Below, in pieces: positions 32,674 to 42,247 of a stretch of 53,705 bases of DNA. A program made the position numbers and the translations under genes. The notes beneath the pieces were generated by a model that searched no databases, had not been told where the DNA came from, and saw only the letters and a list, made by a program, of their open reading frames with translations. Position 1 is the first letter of the stretch. Each line of letters starts with the position of its first letter. The DNA comes from Alkaliphilus serpentinus (GTDB lineage Bacteria; Bacillota; Clostridia; Peptostreptococcales; Natronincolaceae): positions 1 through 53,705 of the forward strand of contig NZ_WBZB01000055.1 in the NCBI RefSeq assembly GCF_009017255.1. The letters run 5' to 3'.

Positions 32674-32859
32674 TTACAAATCATTAACATTAGATAATAT
32701 AGAATTCTTAAGAATTGTTCTATTAACTGTATATACTATGAAAGAAATAAAGAACATCTCTAATCCTAGTATTTTAGTAATATTGCTTTTGTTATATCCT
32801 ATTGACCTATACAAACCAATCTCATATTTTCTTTCAAATAATGATGTAGACAACGAGGT
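32674..32859 (-). pseudogene. Remnant of an FtsX/MacB-type ABC permease
   Basis: The open frame (61 codons) reads SLFERKYEIGLYRSIGYNKS then NITKILGLEMFFISF, the conserved cytoplasmic loop of FtsX-like permeases (E-I-G-x-x-R-S-I-G). No start codon fits, the frame is closed just upstream by TAA, and the remaining membrane domains are absent. It is a decayed fragment of a lost exporter gene. Confidence 0.65.
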
Positions 32860-32925
32860 TTATATTGCTCTAGTAGTGATATCAGTAGTTGTAGAAATAC
32901 TACCACAATGAAGACTTATAGAGCA

Positions 32926-33078
32926 TTAAATAAAAAACATATATACTATGAAGAATACAATGACAATAATAACACCTGCAATAACACTTAGATTTGAGAT
33001 TGATGAAGTTCTTTTTTTAAATAATGTTCCTTTTTCATCTAAATCAGTAATAATCCTTGACCAAAAGCCTCTAGACAT
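32926..33078 (-). CDS. Small single-helix membrane protein (50 residues)
   Basis: ATG 33078 is preceded by GAGGAGGATAAA, a strong ribosome binding site. The 50-residue product has a charged N-terminus (MSRGFWSRIITDLDEKG and KKR) and one C-terminal hydrophobic helix ending YMFFI, so it is likely a tail-anchored inner-membrane protein. No family is recognised. It lies between the BlaR1-type gene and the permease remnant and might have served the lost exporter. Confidence 0.6.
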   Translation of the reverse strand: MSRGFWSRIITDLDEKGTLFKKRTSSISNLSVIAGVIIVIVFFIVYMFFI

Positions 33079-33171
33079 TTTATCCTCCTCATTTACTATA
33101 GGTTATTGATTGTTCATTTGAATAAGTCAAATTACAGCACTTTGCCTAGAATAGCATTATTCACTGCATCC

Positions 33172-35441
33172 CTATTCAGCTTCTTTTCTATGCTCTCTAG
33201 ACACCATGTCTATTATTTGTTGTGCTTCTGCAATAGCTTCTTCCATTTCTAAATCACCATTAAGATATGCGGTGAATATTTCCCTTAATTGAGATTCCCC
33301 AGGAATTGGAAGGAAGATTTGATGTTGTTGATATAACTTATTTACACGTTCTAAATACTCTGATGGTAATTTCTTGACCTTGCTCTGTATATTCTGTAGA
33401 TCCAGGCTGCAATTTAAATAATACTCAGCGTCACGATAAAGATCCCCATTTACCTCGTTTAATTTATATACCTCTGCCAGTGTGCGTAACATTTCAACTG
33501 CTGTATCAATATTTTCACTATTTGGATTGATGACAAACCAATTTGCACGCATACGGTTCTTATCATTTTGGTCTTTGACCTGAGGCATTGGGAAATATTC
33601 TGAATATCTACTATACGGTCCCATAACGCCTTGTAATACATAACCATCATTATGTCTATATGAGTAATCATCACGAATTATATGTGACTCATACAATCTC
33701 TTTGCACTGACTAAAACGTCATAAAACGCTACATTATCTAAATCCACATGATATCGGTCGTAATCATAATGATTATAAATGTAACGGAAAACAATCTGAT
33801 CCATCACAAAATCTCTATGAATCGCAATTGATTCTTTGCCTTGATTAGACTGTCCCCATTCCTTGTCAAAATCTAATAAGTCATCGATAGTTTTTAATCG
33901 TTCGGGGGACCAGCCGATTTTTTCCATATCCGGTCTTGGGTACATAAGATTACCATATGTCTGAACTGATAAAGGGAAACCGAAGACTTCATCGTTGAAT
34001 GTACTACCTTCTACTAAGGCAGGGAACATGTGATCAAAAACCTCATTCATCTCAGGATAGGTTGAAAGGTCAACATAATATCCCTTACTTAAAAGACTCA
34101 CTGCAAACTCTGACTTGAATGGGATCACATATACATCAAAACTACTATCGCCCGATAAAAGAAGTGGTGCGACCTCTTCTAGTTCAAAAGAATCTTCGAT
34201 TTCTTGAAGAGGTAAATACGAGAATGTTACATCAGGCATATGCACTCTCATTAGTGCAGAAAAGTATTCATATGCATATTGATCAGACATCACGAGCTCT
34301 ACTTTCTCTTCTTGAGGGTTGTTCACTGGTATATTCGTTTCATTCTGAATGTCAGAACTGAGCAAACTTTTATCGTCTGATTTGCTAATCTCACTTTGTG
34401 TCATGAATCCAATTATGGTTGCTGCAACAACACATATAGCCACAATAAAGGTCTTTACTTTCCAAGGTTCAAAGTTCAATACATTTCTAATGCGTCTTTT
34501 GGTTTTCTTTTCTCCAAATGTCAGAGAATAGTTAGGCCAAACTTTATAGCCTTTATTTGCAAATCTGACAATTACTTCAGCATAATTGACTTTCTTATCT
34601 ACTCCAATTTCAGAAATAACTCTCTCATCACAAAAGCCTTCCATATCTTGTTTGAAATAGTGATAGCATAGCCATACTAAAGGGTTAAACCAATGAACCA
34701 AAGCAACCAGCAAAACTGCAGCATTTAATGTACCATCAAAAAACTTAATATGCTGTTTTTCATGAAGTAAAACATATTCCATCATCTCAGCATCAATTGC
34801 TTTTTTCTCAGGTAATACGATTTTGGGCTTAATGAAACCTATTACCATAGGTCCCTCGACATTACCTTGATAAATCGACAATTTAGAATCATTGAGATAC
34901 CTATAAAGAGTATTCTCTTTTCCTATTAGCTTTAGTTTTAGTTTTGAGTAAGTTCTTAGATATGATGATACAACAATACTCAACAGTAATATCAATCCAC
35001 TTAACCATACGACTGTCCCAATATCTATCCATTCAAATTTTATCTCATCGTTATTGATTTGATTAACAGAGTACGTAGGAATGTATTCATTATCAAGTAT
35101 CATTTCGTCATTTCTTGTATAAGTTTTTCCATCAGAGACCTCCATATCGACATTTGAATCACTACTGACATCTGTAGGGATACACTTAATCTCTTCAGAA
35201 ACGATTTTATCTTTATCATTCGTGGTTACTGTCGAAGCTTGTTCGAATTTGATTAGCTCTACTTTCAATGGCATATCTATTTCTAGAGGAAAGACAAACT
35301 TTAGAAAACAATAATCCAAAGAAAATAAAACAAACCTTTTTTCAGTTTATGATTTGTTACAAAACGAAACACCACCACAAGTGATGCCAATATACTTCCT
35401 AGCAAACTTAACTCTAATACTTTAAGAAATATATCATTCAT
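33172..35441 (-). CDS. BlaR1-type M56 metallopeptidase fused to a solute-binding-protein-like sensor (one-base frameshift)
   Basis: The main frame (33172-35319) has the M56 zinc site HEKQH and CDERV, five hydrophobic helices including KTFIVAICVVAATIIGF, then about 370 extracellular residues similar to type 1 ABC solute-binding proteins (YYVDLSTYPEM, VFGFPLSVQTYGNLMYPRPD, C-terminal AYLNGDLEMEEAIAEAQ) in place of the usual penicillin-binding domain. The true N-terminus (MNDIFLKVLELSLLG and VVVFRFVTNHKLKKGL), starting at ATG 35441, lies in another frame; adding one T to the run at 35305-35308 joins them as IVFLKFVFP. So the gene is broken, or miscalled, near residue 45. The start overlaps the blaI-like stop codon. 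Ligand binding outside should trigger the protease and inactivate the repressor. The ligand is unknown. Confidence 0.8.
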
Positions 35442-35796
35442 TGTGTTTCACCTCTTCAATCATTTTTTTAATTTCATTAATTTCTGCATTACTTATTTCT
35501 TCGCTCTGAATGAAATTCTGTACGAGTAATTTAAATGATCCTTGATATATCTTTTCTAATAGTAATTTTGTCTCTTTGATTCTTACTTCTTCAACTTCAA
35601 TCAAAGGCTTACAAACAAATCCTGGATCACTTCTTTCAATAGCCTGTTTCTTAATCAATCGATTGATCAATGTGTAAGTGGTATTCTTTTTCCAATCTTT
35701 TTCAGAAATCATATAATCCGAAATTTGATTTGCTTTCAATTCTCCTTTTTCCCATAACAAGTTCATAATTACTAATTCAGCATCTGTTAAATTCAT
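35434..35796 (-). CDS. BlaI/MecI-family repressor
   Basis: The 120-residue winged-helix protein matches BlaI/MecI: LTDAELVIMNLLWEKGELKANQI, then the recognition region KKNTTYTLINRLIKKQAIER, and a helical dimerisation tail. It represses its own operon until cleaved through the linked M56 receptor. GAGGTGATTAG precedes the ATG. Its last codons overlap the receptor start (AATGAATGA), so both are coupled. A textbook operator overlaps its promoter. Confidence 0.95.
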   Translation of the reverse strand: MNLTDAELVIMNLLWEKGELKANQISDYMISEKDWKKNTTYTLINRLIKKQAIERSDPGFVCKPLIEVEEVRIKETKLLLEKIYQGSFKLLVQNFIQSEEISNAEINEIKKMIEEVKHNE

Positions 35797-35810
35797 CTAA
35801 TCACCTCTTT

Positions 35811-35860
35811 CTACAATCGTAGTACACATTCATTCTACACCTGTAGAATTACTTTGTCAA
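35811..35860 (-). promoter_or_regulatory. blaI promoter with BlaI operator
   Basis: TTGACA (35855-35860) and TAGAAT (35832-35837) are 17 bases apart on the minus strand. The perfect palindrome ATTCTACACCTGTAGAAT (35832-35849) contains the BlaI/MecI half-sites TACA and TGTA and covers the spacer and -10. A second weaker dyad, CTACAATCGTAG (35811-35822), lies at the transcription start. This is autorepression by the adjacent regulator. Confidence 0.88.
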
Positions 35861-35920
35861 GCATTTATTTCATGAATAGAAATTATTTTTTTCTATTAAC
35901 GTTAAATAATCAATAGCAAA

Positions 35921-35944
35921 AAATAAGAGCAGAAATCTCTGCTC
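35921..35944 (-). terminator. Terminator of the ABC exporter operon
   Basis: GAGCAGA (35927-35933) and TCTGCTC (35938-35944) form a perfect stem with a four-base loop, followed by TTATTTTTTGC on the minus strand. It lies 142 bases after the permease stop codon at 36087; the gap holds a possible 33-codon ORF. Confidence 0.75.
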
Positions 35945-36086
35945 CCATTTCTTAATAATAGCTAACTTCTTATTGCTCTTGTAGCATCTAATCTTTGACT
36001 TTTTATTCTCGTTAATATAAGCATAATGCGAATGCATTGATCAACATCTAAACCCATGTACATATAGGTGATTTATATCTTCTGCT

Positions 36087-37736
36087 TTAGATTTCCAACT
36101 GTTTCCACACCCTTATAAAGACTGTTCTTGATAACAAAAATGTTGCGACTACTGTTGTAACTGAAAGTATAATCACTATAGGAAGGTTGATGATAGCACT
36201 AATATTCGATAGAATAATAATGTCAGACACAAAATCTTTAGCTAGAAATAAAGCTATACTTCCAGCAGATAAAATGCCATAAAGTACAGGTAGTACTATA
36301 GTAATGATGTTCCCTATAAAAGCATTATTCTCAAAAAAATCAGTTAATGCTAATAGTTCACCTGATATATATATTGCTGAACTTCCATAAAGTATAAAAA
36401 ACATGCCCAAGATTGATAGTAATATCAATTGTATGCTTAAGCCATTAACTACTGAATATGCAATAATACCCACAATACTTATGATATAAGCAGGGATGAA
36501 AAACATATTACACTGTATGTTAAATACCTTTCCCCCTTCTAAAGGCATAACCTTGAGAAGCCAGTAACGTTTCTTCCAAAGACTTTTATCCTTCGTTATG
36601 TCAGCTGGGATAAACAGGATCGAGACAGCAATAATATTAAATATAGATGCGATGGTTATTAGTAAAGAAATTCCTATTAAGGGATTCGTCGAAAATAGAC
36701 CTCCATAGATAAAGATAAATATCGAGAACAAATAGAACATAAGCATAAAAGCCGAAGCCATAAGCATTTCAATATTTCTAATTGCCATCTTCCACTCAAT
36801 CTTAATCCACTGGATTGTTTCATTAATCTTTAAGTCTTTGAAATTACTAGATTCAATTACTTTTTTCTTACTATCTGGGGTTTCAATAAACTGATTTTTT
36901 GCCCACCCTTCAAAAAACAATTTCTTTGATACCATAAATGCAATCAATATGAATAATATGGATGTTATCAATAAAAACAGCCCAGCATATGAACTCCACC
37001 CACCAATAACCATAGCATAAAAAAGTCTTACACTGGCTGTTACAGGAATTATGTCAGACATCCATGGTTTTTCTAACAAATCAATAAGCTTAAGTATATA
37101 AGTAGTGGATATATCCTGTGTTCGAGTAAAAACCACCGCAAAAGATACATTTATAGCAAAAGTAAAAATTGATGTTATGATGTTGAATACTTTTACTGAT
37201 ACAATTCTTGATCCTACCATGGCAACCATAACACCAATTGCACAAGGTATAATCGAGATAATAATATATAAAGGTATGATCATAATAAAATAAATCAATG
37301 GGGCATTTACCCACATTCCTAATGCTGCAAGAAAAGGGAAAAACAGAAACAGCATAGATTTAACACTGCTAATTATGTGTTCAAAAAACTTAAATAAAAA
37401 AACATAATTTAATGGAACGGGAATTGTGATTAAGTAATTCATATCAGGCGATTTATAGAAATTCCGAATAAAGGTACTGATACTCTGTACAAATGATATT
37501 AGGTATATCCAGATAACAGCCACAAAAAAGAATGCAATTAGCATTCCATTAACCAGTTCATGGGAAATGGCAATATTACTAAAAATATTTTTGTAAAGTA
37601 TATTAGTTAATAAAATCTGTCCCAATATTATTGCCGCAGTGATTGATAGTGTTCTCATAATTGCTTTTTTATCTTTCCACAAAGTATTTTTCAATGCTAA
37701 AAAACGCAATTTTATAAACCACTTAATATAACTCAT
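36087..37736 (-). CDS. ABC exporter permease, 549 residues
   Basis: The protein has about 12-14 hydrophobic helices in two halves with a charged central segment around residues 285-310, the layout of the putative ABC exporter permease family (two ABC-2-like halves). NYLITIPVPLNYVFLFKFFEH in the first half is the coupling-loop region. It partners the ATPase encoded immediately upstream. Export of a lipid, peptide or drug is possible; the substrate is unknown. The GGAGG of its ribosome binding site lies inside the last codons of the ATPase gene. Confidence 0.8.
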   Translation of the reverse strand: MSYIKWFIKLRFLALKNTLWKDKKAIMRTLSITAAIILGQILLTNILYKNIFSNIAISHELVNGMLIAFFFVAVIWIYLISFVQSISTFIRNFYKSPDMNYLITIPVPLNYVFLFKFFEHIISSVKSMLFLFFPFLAALGMWVNAPLIYFIMIIPLYIIISIIPCAIGVMVAMVGSRIVSVKVFNIITSIFTFAINVSFAVVFTRTQDISTTYILKLIDLLEKPWMSDIIPVTASVRLFYAMVIGGWSSYAGLFLLITSILFILIAFMVSKKLFFEGWAKNQFIETPDSKKKVIESSNFKDLKINETIQWIKIEWKMAIRNIEMLMASAFMLMFYLFSIFIFIYGGLFSTNPLIGISLLITIASIFNIIAVSILFIPADITKDKSLWKKRYWLLKVMPLEGGKVFNIQCNMFFIPAYIISIVGIIAYSVVNGLSIQLILLSILGMFFILYGSSAIYISGELLALTDFFENNAFIGNIITIVLPVLYGILSAGSIALFLAKDFVSDIIILSNISAIINLPIVIILSVTTVVATFLLSRTVFIRVWKQLEI

Positions 37737-37742
37737 ATTACT

Positions 37743-38480
37743 TTAACCCTCCTTCCTACTGTCAGTTATATTCAAGAAAATATCCTCAAGTGTCGACCCA
37801 AAGGCTTTATATTTTTCTTTCAGCTCCTCAAATGAACCTTCTGCTAACAATTCACCCTGATCTATTATACCAATTCTATCACATAGTTTTTCAGCAATTT
37901 CTAGTACATGAGTTGTGAATAAAACTGCCGAACCTTCATCAGCATACTTTCTAAACAAATCTTTGGCAGCTCTTGCACTTGAAGCATCTAGACCATTTGT
38001 AGGTTCATCAAGAAAAATAACTGAAGGATTGTGTAGAAGCGCAGCACAAAGAGTAATCTTCCTTCGCATACCCTGGGAATATGTTCCCATTAGCTTATCA
38101 GCATCATTCGTCATTTGTAGTTCATCTAGTAAAGAATTAATCTTTCTTACTGTATCATTACTTTTTCTTTTCATGTAAACATCTGAAACCACATTTAGAA
38201 ATTCTCTACCCGTGAGCTTATCATATAAATATGGATTTTCTGGGACATAGCCAAAATTTTTCTTGGCTTCTAGTGGCTGACTTACAATATCATAACCACA
38301 TATTTTAATAACTCCTGAAGTGGGCTTTAGAAGTCCAGTACATGCTTTTATTGTTGTCGTCTTACCTGCTCCGTTGTGCCCTAAAAAACCATATATCTCT
38401 CCCGGGTTTATTTTAAAACTAATATTTTTAACCGCTTCCTTTTTTCCATAGTTTTTTACAAGATTATTCACCTCTAACAT
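37743..38480 (-). CDS. ABC transporter ATPase (CcmA-like)
   Basis: The 245-residue ATPase has Walker A GHNGAGKT, signature YSQGMRRK, Walker B VIFLDEPTNGLD and the H-loop TTHVLE. It fits ATPases of ABC-2 exporters. The ATG at 38480 follows AAGGAG at eight bases; six in-frame codons upstream lack a site. The permease starts seven bases after its stop. Confidence 0.93.
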   Translation of the reverse strand: MLEVNNLVKNYGKKEAVKNISFKINPGEIYGFLGHNGAGKTTTIKACTGLLKPTSGVIKICGYDIVSQPLEAKKNFGYVPENPYLYDKLTGREFLNVVSDVYMKRKSNDTVRKINSLLDELQMTNDADKLMGTYSQGMRRKITLCAALLHNPSVIFLDEPTNGLDASSARAAKDLFRKYADEGSAVLFTTHVLEIAEKLCDRIGIIDQGELLAEGSFEELKEKYKAFGSTLEDIFLNITDSRKEG

Positions 38481-38555
38481 AAACACAGCTCCTTCCATTA
38501 ATTTCTATTTTTTATCAGGATTACTTTATGAACTTTCTTTCTTATTGATGGTACT

Positions 38556-38978
38556 CTACATATTTCTTTTTTCCCACAATTGTAGAATGAGCTTATATAG
38601 AAAAAATAGAAATAATGTGCCAAAAGAACTCACAGTAAAGCCCCCCAATATACCTCTAATATCCATCCCTATTCTTAAAAAAACAATAATTGCTGATAGA
38701 ATACCTGTCAGTAATGGAACTAAGTAAACAAAGTACCTCTGATCTTTTTTGCTCATTGGAACAGGGTACGTCATGGGAATACCTTTTATCGCTAATGCAA
38801 AAAATTGAGCTAATGATGCAATAAACCAAACTAAAAAGAAGTCGAGGGTATCCATAAGAGTTTGATTCAAGATAAACCACCGATACAATAGCACTGCAAA
38901 TATTCCAAACCAAAAAATCGTATAGCCAATGCTTTTGGCTATTTTAACATCTGCACTTACTCTCTCATCATTTTTCAT
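38556..38978 (-). CDS. Four-helix membrane protein paired with the HTH regulator
   Basis: The 140-residue protein has four hydrophobic helices with a short conserved loop (YPVPMSKKDQRYFVYLVP). It resembles small membrane proteins commonly encoded directly after YozG-type Cro/C1 regulators (perhaps DUF6773). The role is unknown; it may sense membrane state or modulate the regulator. The ATG at 38978 lies six bases after GGAGG inside the regulator's last codons; an ATG at 38984 abuts the GGAGG and is unlikely. It overlaps the regulator by 11 bases. Confidence 0.7.
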   Translation of the reverse strand: MKNDERVSADVKIAKSIGYTIFWFGIFAVLLYRWFILNQTLMDTLDFFLVWFIASLAQFFALAIKGIPMTYPVPMSKKDQRYFVYLVPLLTGILSAIIVFLRIGMDIRGILGGFTVSSFGTLFLFFLYKLILQLWEKRNM

Positions 38979-39180
38979 TTTCATCCTCCTCTAACCAAAA
39001 TAATTGATCAAGAGACTTATTTAGAACTTTGCATAACTTAAGCCCTAAGGCTATGGTAGGATTATATTTCTCCTTCTCCAAAAGCCCTATAGTTTGCCTC
39101 GTTACCCCTACTTTTTCAGCAAGCTCTTCTTGGGTGAGTTGTTTATCCATACGGCTTAATTTAATATTATTCCTTACAAT
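38968..39180 (-). CDS. Cro/C1-family HTH regulator (YozG-like), possible ATT start
   Basis: The protein of about 70 residues is one helix-turn-helix (LTQEELAEKVGVTRQTIGLLEKEKYNPTIAL) of the short Cro/C1 type. The first ATG at 39150 has no ribosome binding site and would remove the first helix (NNIKLSRMDKQL). The frame is open upstream to a GGAGGG at 39187-39192, and six bases after it lies ATT at 39178-39180, giving the expected N-terminus. I therefore prefer an ATT start, or a mutated ATG. It probably controls its own promoter through the 18-bp inverted repeat upstream and perhaps the linked ABC exporter. Confidence 0.75.
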   Translation of the reverse strand: MVRNNIKLSRMDKQLTQEELAEKVGVTRQTIGLLEKEKYNPTIALGLKLCKVLNKSLDQLFWLEEDENEK

Positions 39181-39203
39181 ACTAATCCCTCCAGTTTAAA
39201 AAA

Positions 39204-39257
39204 AAATGCAAAATATATATTCCATTATAATGTAATATATATTTTGCATTTTGTCAA
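39204..39257 (-). promoter_or_regulatory. Promoter with an 18-bp perfect inverted repeat
   Basis: Arms 39204-39221 and 39234-39251 (each AAATGCAAAATATATATT type) are exact inverted repeats around a 12-base centre. TTGACA (39252-39257) and TACATT (39229-39234) are 17 bases apart on the minus strand, so the repeat covers the spacer, -10 and start. It is the likely operator of the adjacent Cro/C1 regulator. Confidence 0.75.
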
Positions 39258-39588
39258 GCAATTCTTATGTATTTATTTCCTCAATTGTTTATACCTTCCT
39301 CTTAGCTACTGGTTGACCTAGCAGACCCAGTATTGGCCTGTCAGCAGAAATTTCGTGCACATACTGGACAGGGACCTCCCTATGTTTTGGGAGCGGTCTC
39401 TATCTTCTTTACAGCAAAAATGTAAAACCATACCTATTAACCATTCATTCAGACAATTCCAGATTTCCGTCTAGACTCTTATTTTATAAGAATAAACTCC
39501 TTACATCTGCAACTATTCTAAGTCTATAAGTTTTCCATTGGCTCAATTTATGCCTCCACCTCTGAAGTGGGTTGATTAAAGTTTATTT
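39258..39588. other. Gene-free region with paired segments
   Basis: No ORF with a ribosome binding site is seen. CCTGTC/GACAGG and GGGACC-TCCC/GGGA-GGTC pairings at 39330-39410 could form a structured RNA or a terminator of the MCP operon. No riboswitch class was recognised, and the position is downstream of the minus-strand MCP gene. Confidence 0.35.
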
Positions 39589-41286
39589 TTAAAGCTTAAA
39601 CTTTTGCACCATTGTACTAAGATCCTCAGCTAATCCAGATAGTGTACCTGCACTAAGAGAAAGATTTTCCATAGATTTATTTTGCTCTTCTGTGGAAGCT
39701 GCTGTCTCTTCTATGGCTGCTGAGTTTTCTTGTGATATAGAAGCAATCTGATCAATGCCAACATTGATTTCTTTACTACCATCGGCTATTTCATTTAGAT
39801 TGTTTGATACTTTTTCTATTTTTCCAATCATGTCACTGATTTCTTTGCTTATATTTTCAAAGGTTTTTCCAGAAATTTTAATTTGGTTGGTACCTTCTTC
39901 AACTTCAGTATAGGCATTTCCCAAAGATAATGTTACTGCACTTGATTGGTGTTGAACATTACTGATAATATCCGATATTTCAACGGCTGATACTCCCACC
40001 TGCTCTGCCAGCTTTCTTATCTCATCAGCTACCACTGCAAATCCCCGACCGGCTTCCCCAGCCCTTGCTGCTTCTATTGCCGCATTAAGAGCAAGGAGAT
40101 TGGTTTGGTCTGATATATTATTGATCACTTCTAGCAATTTAGAGATCTTTTGAGAGTCTTCATTTAATCTTTTAAGCTTGTCTACAGATTCATTAACCAT
40201 GCTATTGGTAGTTACCATATGGTTTACCGATTTATTCATTTCAACTAACCCGCTTTGGGCTGATGCTAAAACTAGTCTTGAGGATTCACTTAGTCTTTTT
40301 CCCTCTTGGTTTGCCCCTTCAATTAATCTATTTAAGTTATCAATTGAAGCTGCAATTTGACTGGAGGAGCTGGCTTGCTCTTCTGCACCAGCTGCCATTT
40401 CCTGCATGGTGGCGGCTACTTGTTCATTACTTTGTCGTGCCCTTAAGCTTACATCATTTAAATCTCTACTTTGGGTATTTATTTTTCTAGAGGCTTCTGT
40501 GGTATTCATTAAAATGCTTTTTAAGCTTTCTGTCATTTTATTTGTTGACTCTGCAAGAATCCCTACTTCATCTTTATTCTTCACCTTTACCTGATCCACT
40601 GTTAAATCTCCCTCAGCAATTTTTTGGAGAATATCAGAGACTAAATTAATTGGTTTAGTGATACTCCTGGTTATTGTAAGTGCTATGGTCATACCCAGCA
40701 AGATAGCTATTGCTATAGCAGCCCATATTTTAATAGTACTCTCTTTAAATAATATATCGGCATTTTTACTAGCATTATCGCTTGTTGCTATATTGTGCTC
40801 TACCAGCTGATCCAAACTTTTTTCAACTGCTCTGGTATATTGCCCTCCATCTATTAGAGCGTCTGAGGCTTCGTCTTTCTTGTTATTTTTGCTTAGTACA
40901 AAAACCCTTTGGATCATGTTTCTATATTCTTTAAAATCTTCTACAACGGTGTCATAAAGCATCTGTTCCTCTTCTCCATGGAAAGCGTAGCTCGCTAAAA
41001 GCAAATCGATTTCTTCTTTGTTCAAATTATACTCATCTTCCTTTTTTCTCATCCTGGCATCATCATTAGTAGTGATGTGTTCTAGCACTACTCCAAAATT
41101 CTTTGCCATAATATGTTGCATCTCCATTGCCGCCTCTATAGATGGAATTTCTCCTTCTGTTATGGTATCTAGCGAATCATTAAAGCTGTTCAAATCCGTT
41201 AGACCTGTTACCCCCACAGCTATGGTTAAGATCAAAAGTATAAAAAATCCAAAATATAATTTCTTGCCTATGGTTAGTTTCATCAT
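39589..41286 (-). CDS. Methyl-accepting chemotaxis protein
   Basis: The 565-residue receptor has an N-terminal membrane helix, a four-helix-bundle ligand domain of about 160 residues outside, a second helix ([19 protein letters not shown]), a HAMP domain, and a long cytoplasmic coiled coil with the conserved tip [39 protein letters not shown] segments offer methylation sites. It should signal through CheW to a CheA kinase not present in the window. It is the last gene of the P2-CheW-MCP operon. GGAGGG precedes two adjacent ATGs. Confidence 0.95.
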   Translation of the reverse strand: MMKLTIGKKLYFGFFILLILTIAVGVTGLTDLNSFNDSLDTITEGEIPSIEAAMEMQHIMAKNFGVVLEHITTNDDARMRKKEDEYNLNKEEIDLLLASYAFHGEEEQMLYDTVVEDFKEYRNMIQRVFVLSKNNKKDEASDALIDGGQYTRAVEKSLDQLVEHNIATSDNASKNADILFKESTIKIWAAIAIAILLGMTIALTITRSITKPINLVSDILQKIAEGDLTVDQVKVKNKDEVGILAESTNKMTESLKSILMNTTEASRKINTQSRDLNDVSLRARQSNEQVAATMQEMAAGAEEQASSSSQIAASIDNLNRLIEGANQEGKRLSESSRLVLASAQSGLVEMNKSVNHMVTTNSMVNESVDKLKRLNEDSQKISKLLEVINNISDQTNLLALNAAIEAARAGEAGRGFAVVADEIRKLAEQVGVSAVEISDIISNVQHQSSAVTLSLGNAYTEVEEGTNQIKISGKTFENISKEISDMIGKIEKVSNNLNEIADGSKEINVGIDQIASISQENSAAIEETAASTEEQNKSMENLSLSAGTLSGLAEDLSTMVQKFKL

Positions 41287-41313
41287 TAAATCCCTCCAGT
41301 TTAATTAATTCTC

Positions 41314-41766
41314 TTAAGCAGACTGAGTCTGTGTATTATCTTTGGACATTGATAAAATTCCTTTAAGGTCTAAAAGTATGATCATCCTTTCCTTTAAAGT
41401 TGCAATTCCTGAAACATATTGCTTCTCCATGCCTTCAACCACATGCGGTGGCGGCATTACATCTTCCTCATTAATTCTTAATACTTGAGATGCATCGTCT
41501 ACAATTAAACCCAGTTGTTTTCCTTTAAAATAAATGATGATAATGCGGCAACTTTTACCTAGCTCTTTGTTTTGTTTATTAAATTTCTTACGAAGAACAA
41601 TCAATGGGGTGATGACACCTCGTACATTGATGATACCTTCTACAAAATTAGGGGCATCTGGTAGTCTAGTGGGGTTTTGGTACTCGCCTATTTCTTTTAC
41701 ATACTCAATTCCAATTCCATATTCTTCTTCATTGATTTTGCATATCACATATTGCCTTTCTGTCAT
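41314..41766 (-). CDS. cheW: CheW coupling protein
   Basis: The 150-residue protein has the CheW SH3-like fold: YVICKINEEEYGIGIEYVKEI, NPTRLPDAPNFVEGIINVRGVITPLI and GLIVDDASQVLRI. It links receptors to CheA. Its start lies inside the preceding P2-like gene (38-base overlap), with GGAAGGAGG within that gene. The MCP gene follows after 27 bases. Confidence 0.95.
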   Translation of the reverse strand: MTERQYVICKINEEEYGIGIEYVKEIGEYQNPTRLPDAPNFVEGIINVRGVITPLIVLRKKFNKQNKELGKSCRIIIIYFKGKQLGLIVDDASQVLRINEEDVMPPPHVVEGMEKQYVSGIATLKERMIILLDLKGILSMSKDNTQTQSA

Positions 41767-42073
41767 TGGTACTTCCTCCTTCCTTCATAGCTTTATTTTT
41801 AATTAAAAGCTTAAGCTTTCTTTCCTTATTCATTGACTCTGAAAAAAAAGCCTGTATTTCTTCAATATTGAATTCTGTGGTAATTTCTAATTTAAATCCT
41901 TCCTGTCTAATCACTTCTGCACTTTGACTGTATTCCAAAATGTCCTTAGGAAAAATCTCAATTACATCAGCAATCTTTTTTAGATGATGGATAACTTCAA
42001 AGGCTTTTATGTTTTCCATCCCTATACATTCTTCTAAGTAGACTGTTACGGTATATGTCCTTTGTTTGTCCAT
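41729..42073 (-). CDS. Stand-alone CheA P2-like (CheY-binding) domain protein
   Basis: The 114-residue protein resembles the P2 domain of CheA, a ferredoxin-like fold that docks CheY: YTVTVYLEECIGMENIKAFEV, HHLKKIADVIEIFPKDI, and KLEITTEFNIEEIQAFFSES, in the strand-helix-strand order. None of the P1, P3, P4 or P5 parts follow. The last 25 residues are charged and overlap cheW. The start at 42073 follows GGGAGTGATAATAA. It might recruit response regulators to the MCP/CheW array; this is inferred. Similarity to P2 was judged by eye. Confidence 0.65.
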   Translation of the reverse strand: MDKQRTYTVTVYLEECIGMENIKAFEVIHHLKKIADVIEIFPKDILEYSQSAEVIRQEGFKLEITTEFNIEEIQAFFSESMNKERKLKLLIKNKAMKEGGSTNDRKAICDMQNQ

Positions 42074-42247
42074 TTATTATCACTCCCATAATTGTACAAT
42101 TCTTTGTCTCTATAAGGATTTTAATACCACACTATTATGAATAAAATATACTGCATTTTAGTAGTCTTTTGTTGTATTTTGTCGTAAAATGCAAAAAAAA
42201 AATCTGAATGGTTGTTTTAAAACTATGAATAGAATTTAAGCGATCAT

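Noticed and set aside
35962-36063. 33-codon ORF on the minus strand between the ABC permease and its terminator
   Set aside because: The codon use looks acceptable but there is no ribosome binding site and no recognisable family, so it is not called a gene.
39330-39410. Riboswitch for the chemotaxis genes
   Set aside because: It lies downstream, not upstream, of the MCP gene, and no known riboswitch consensus could be matched.
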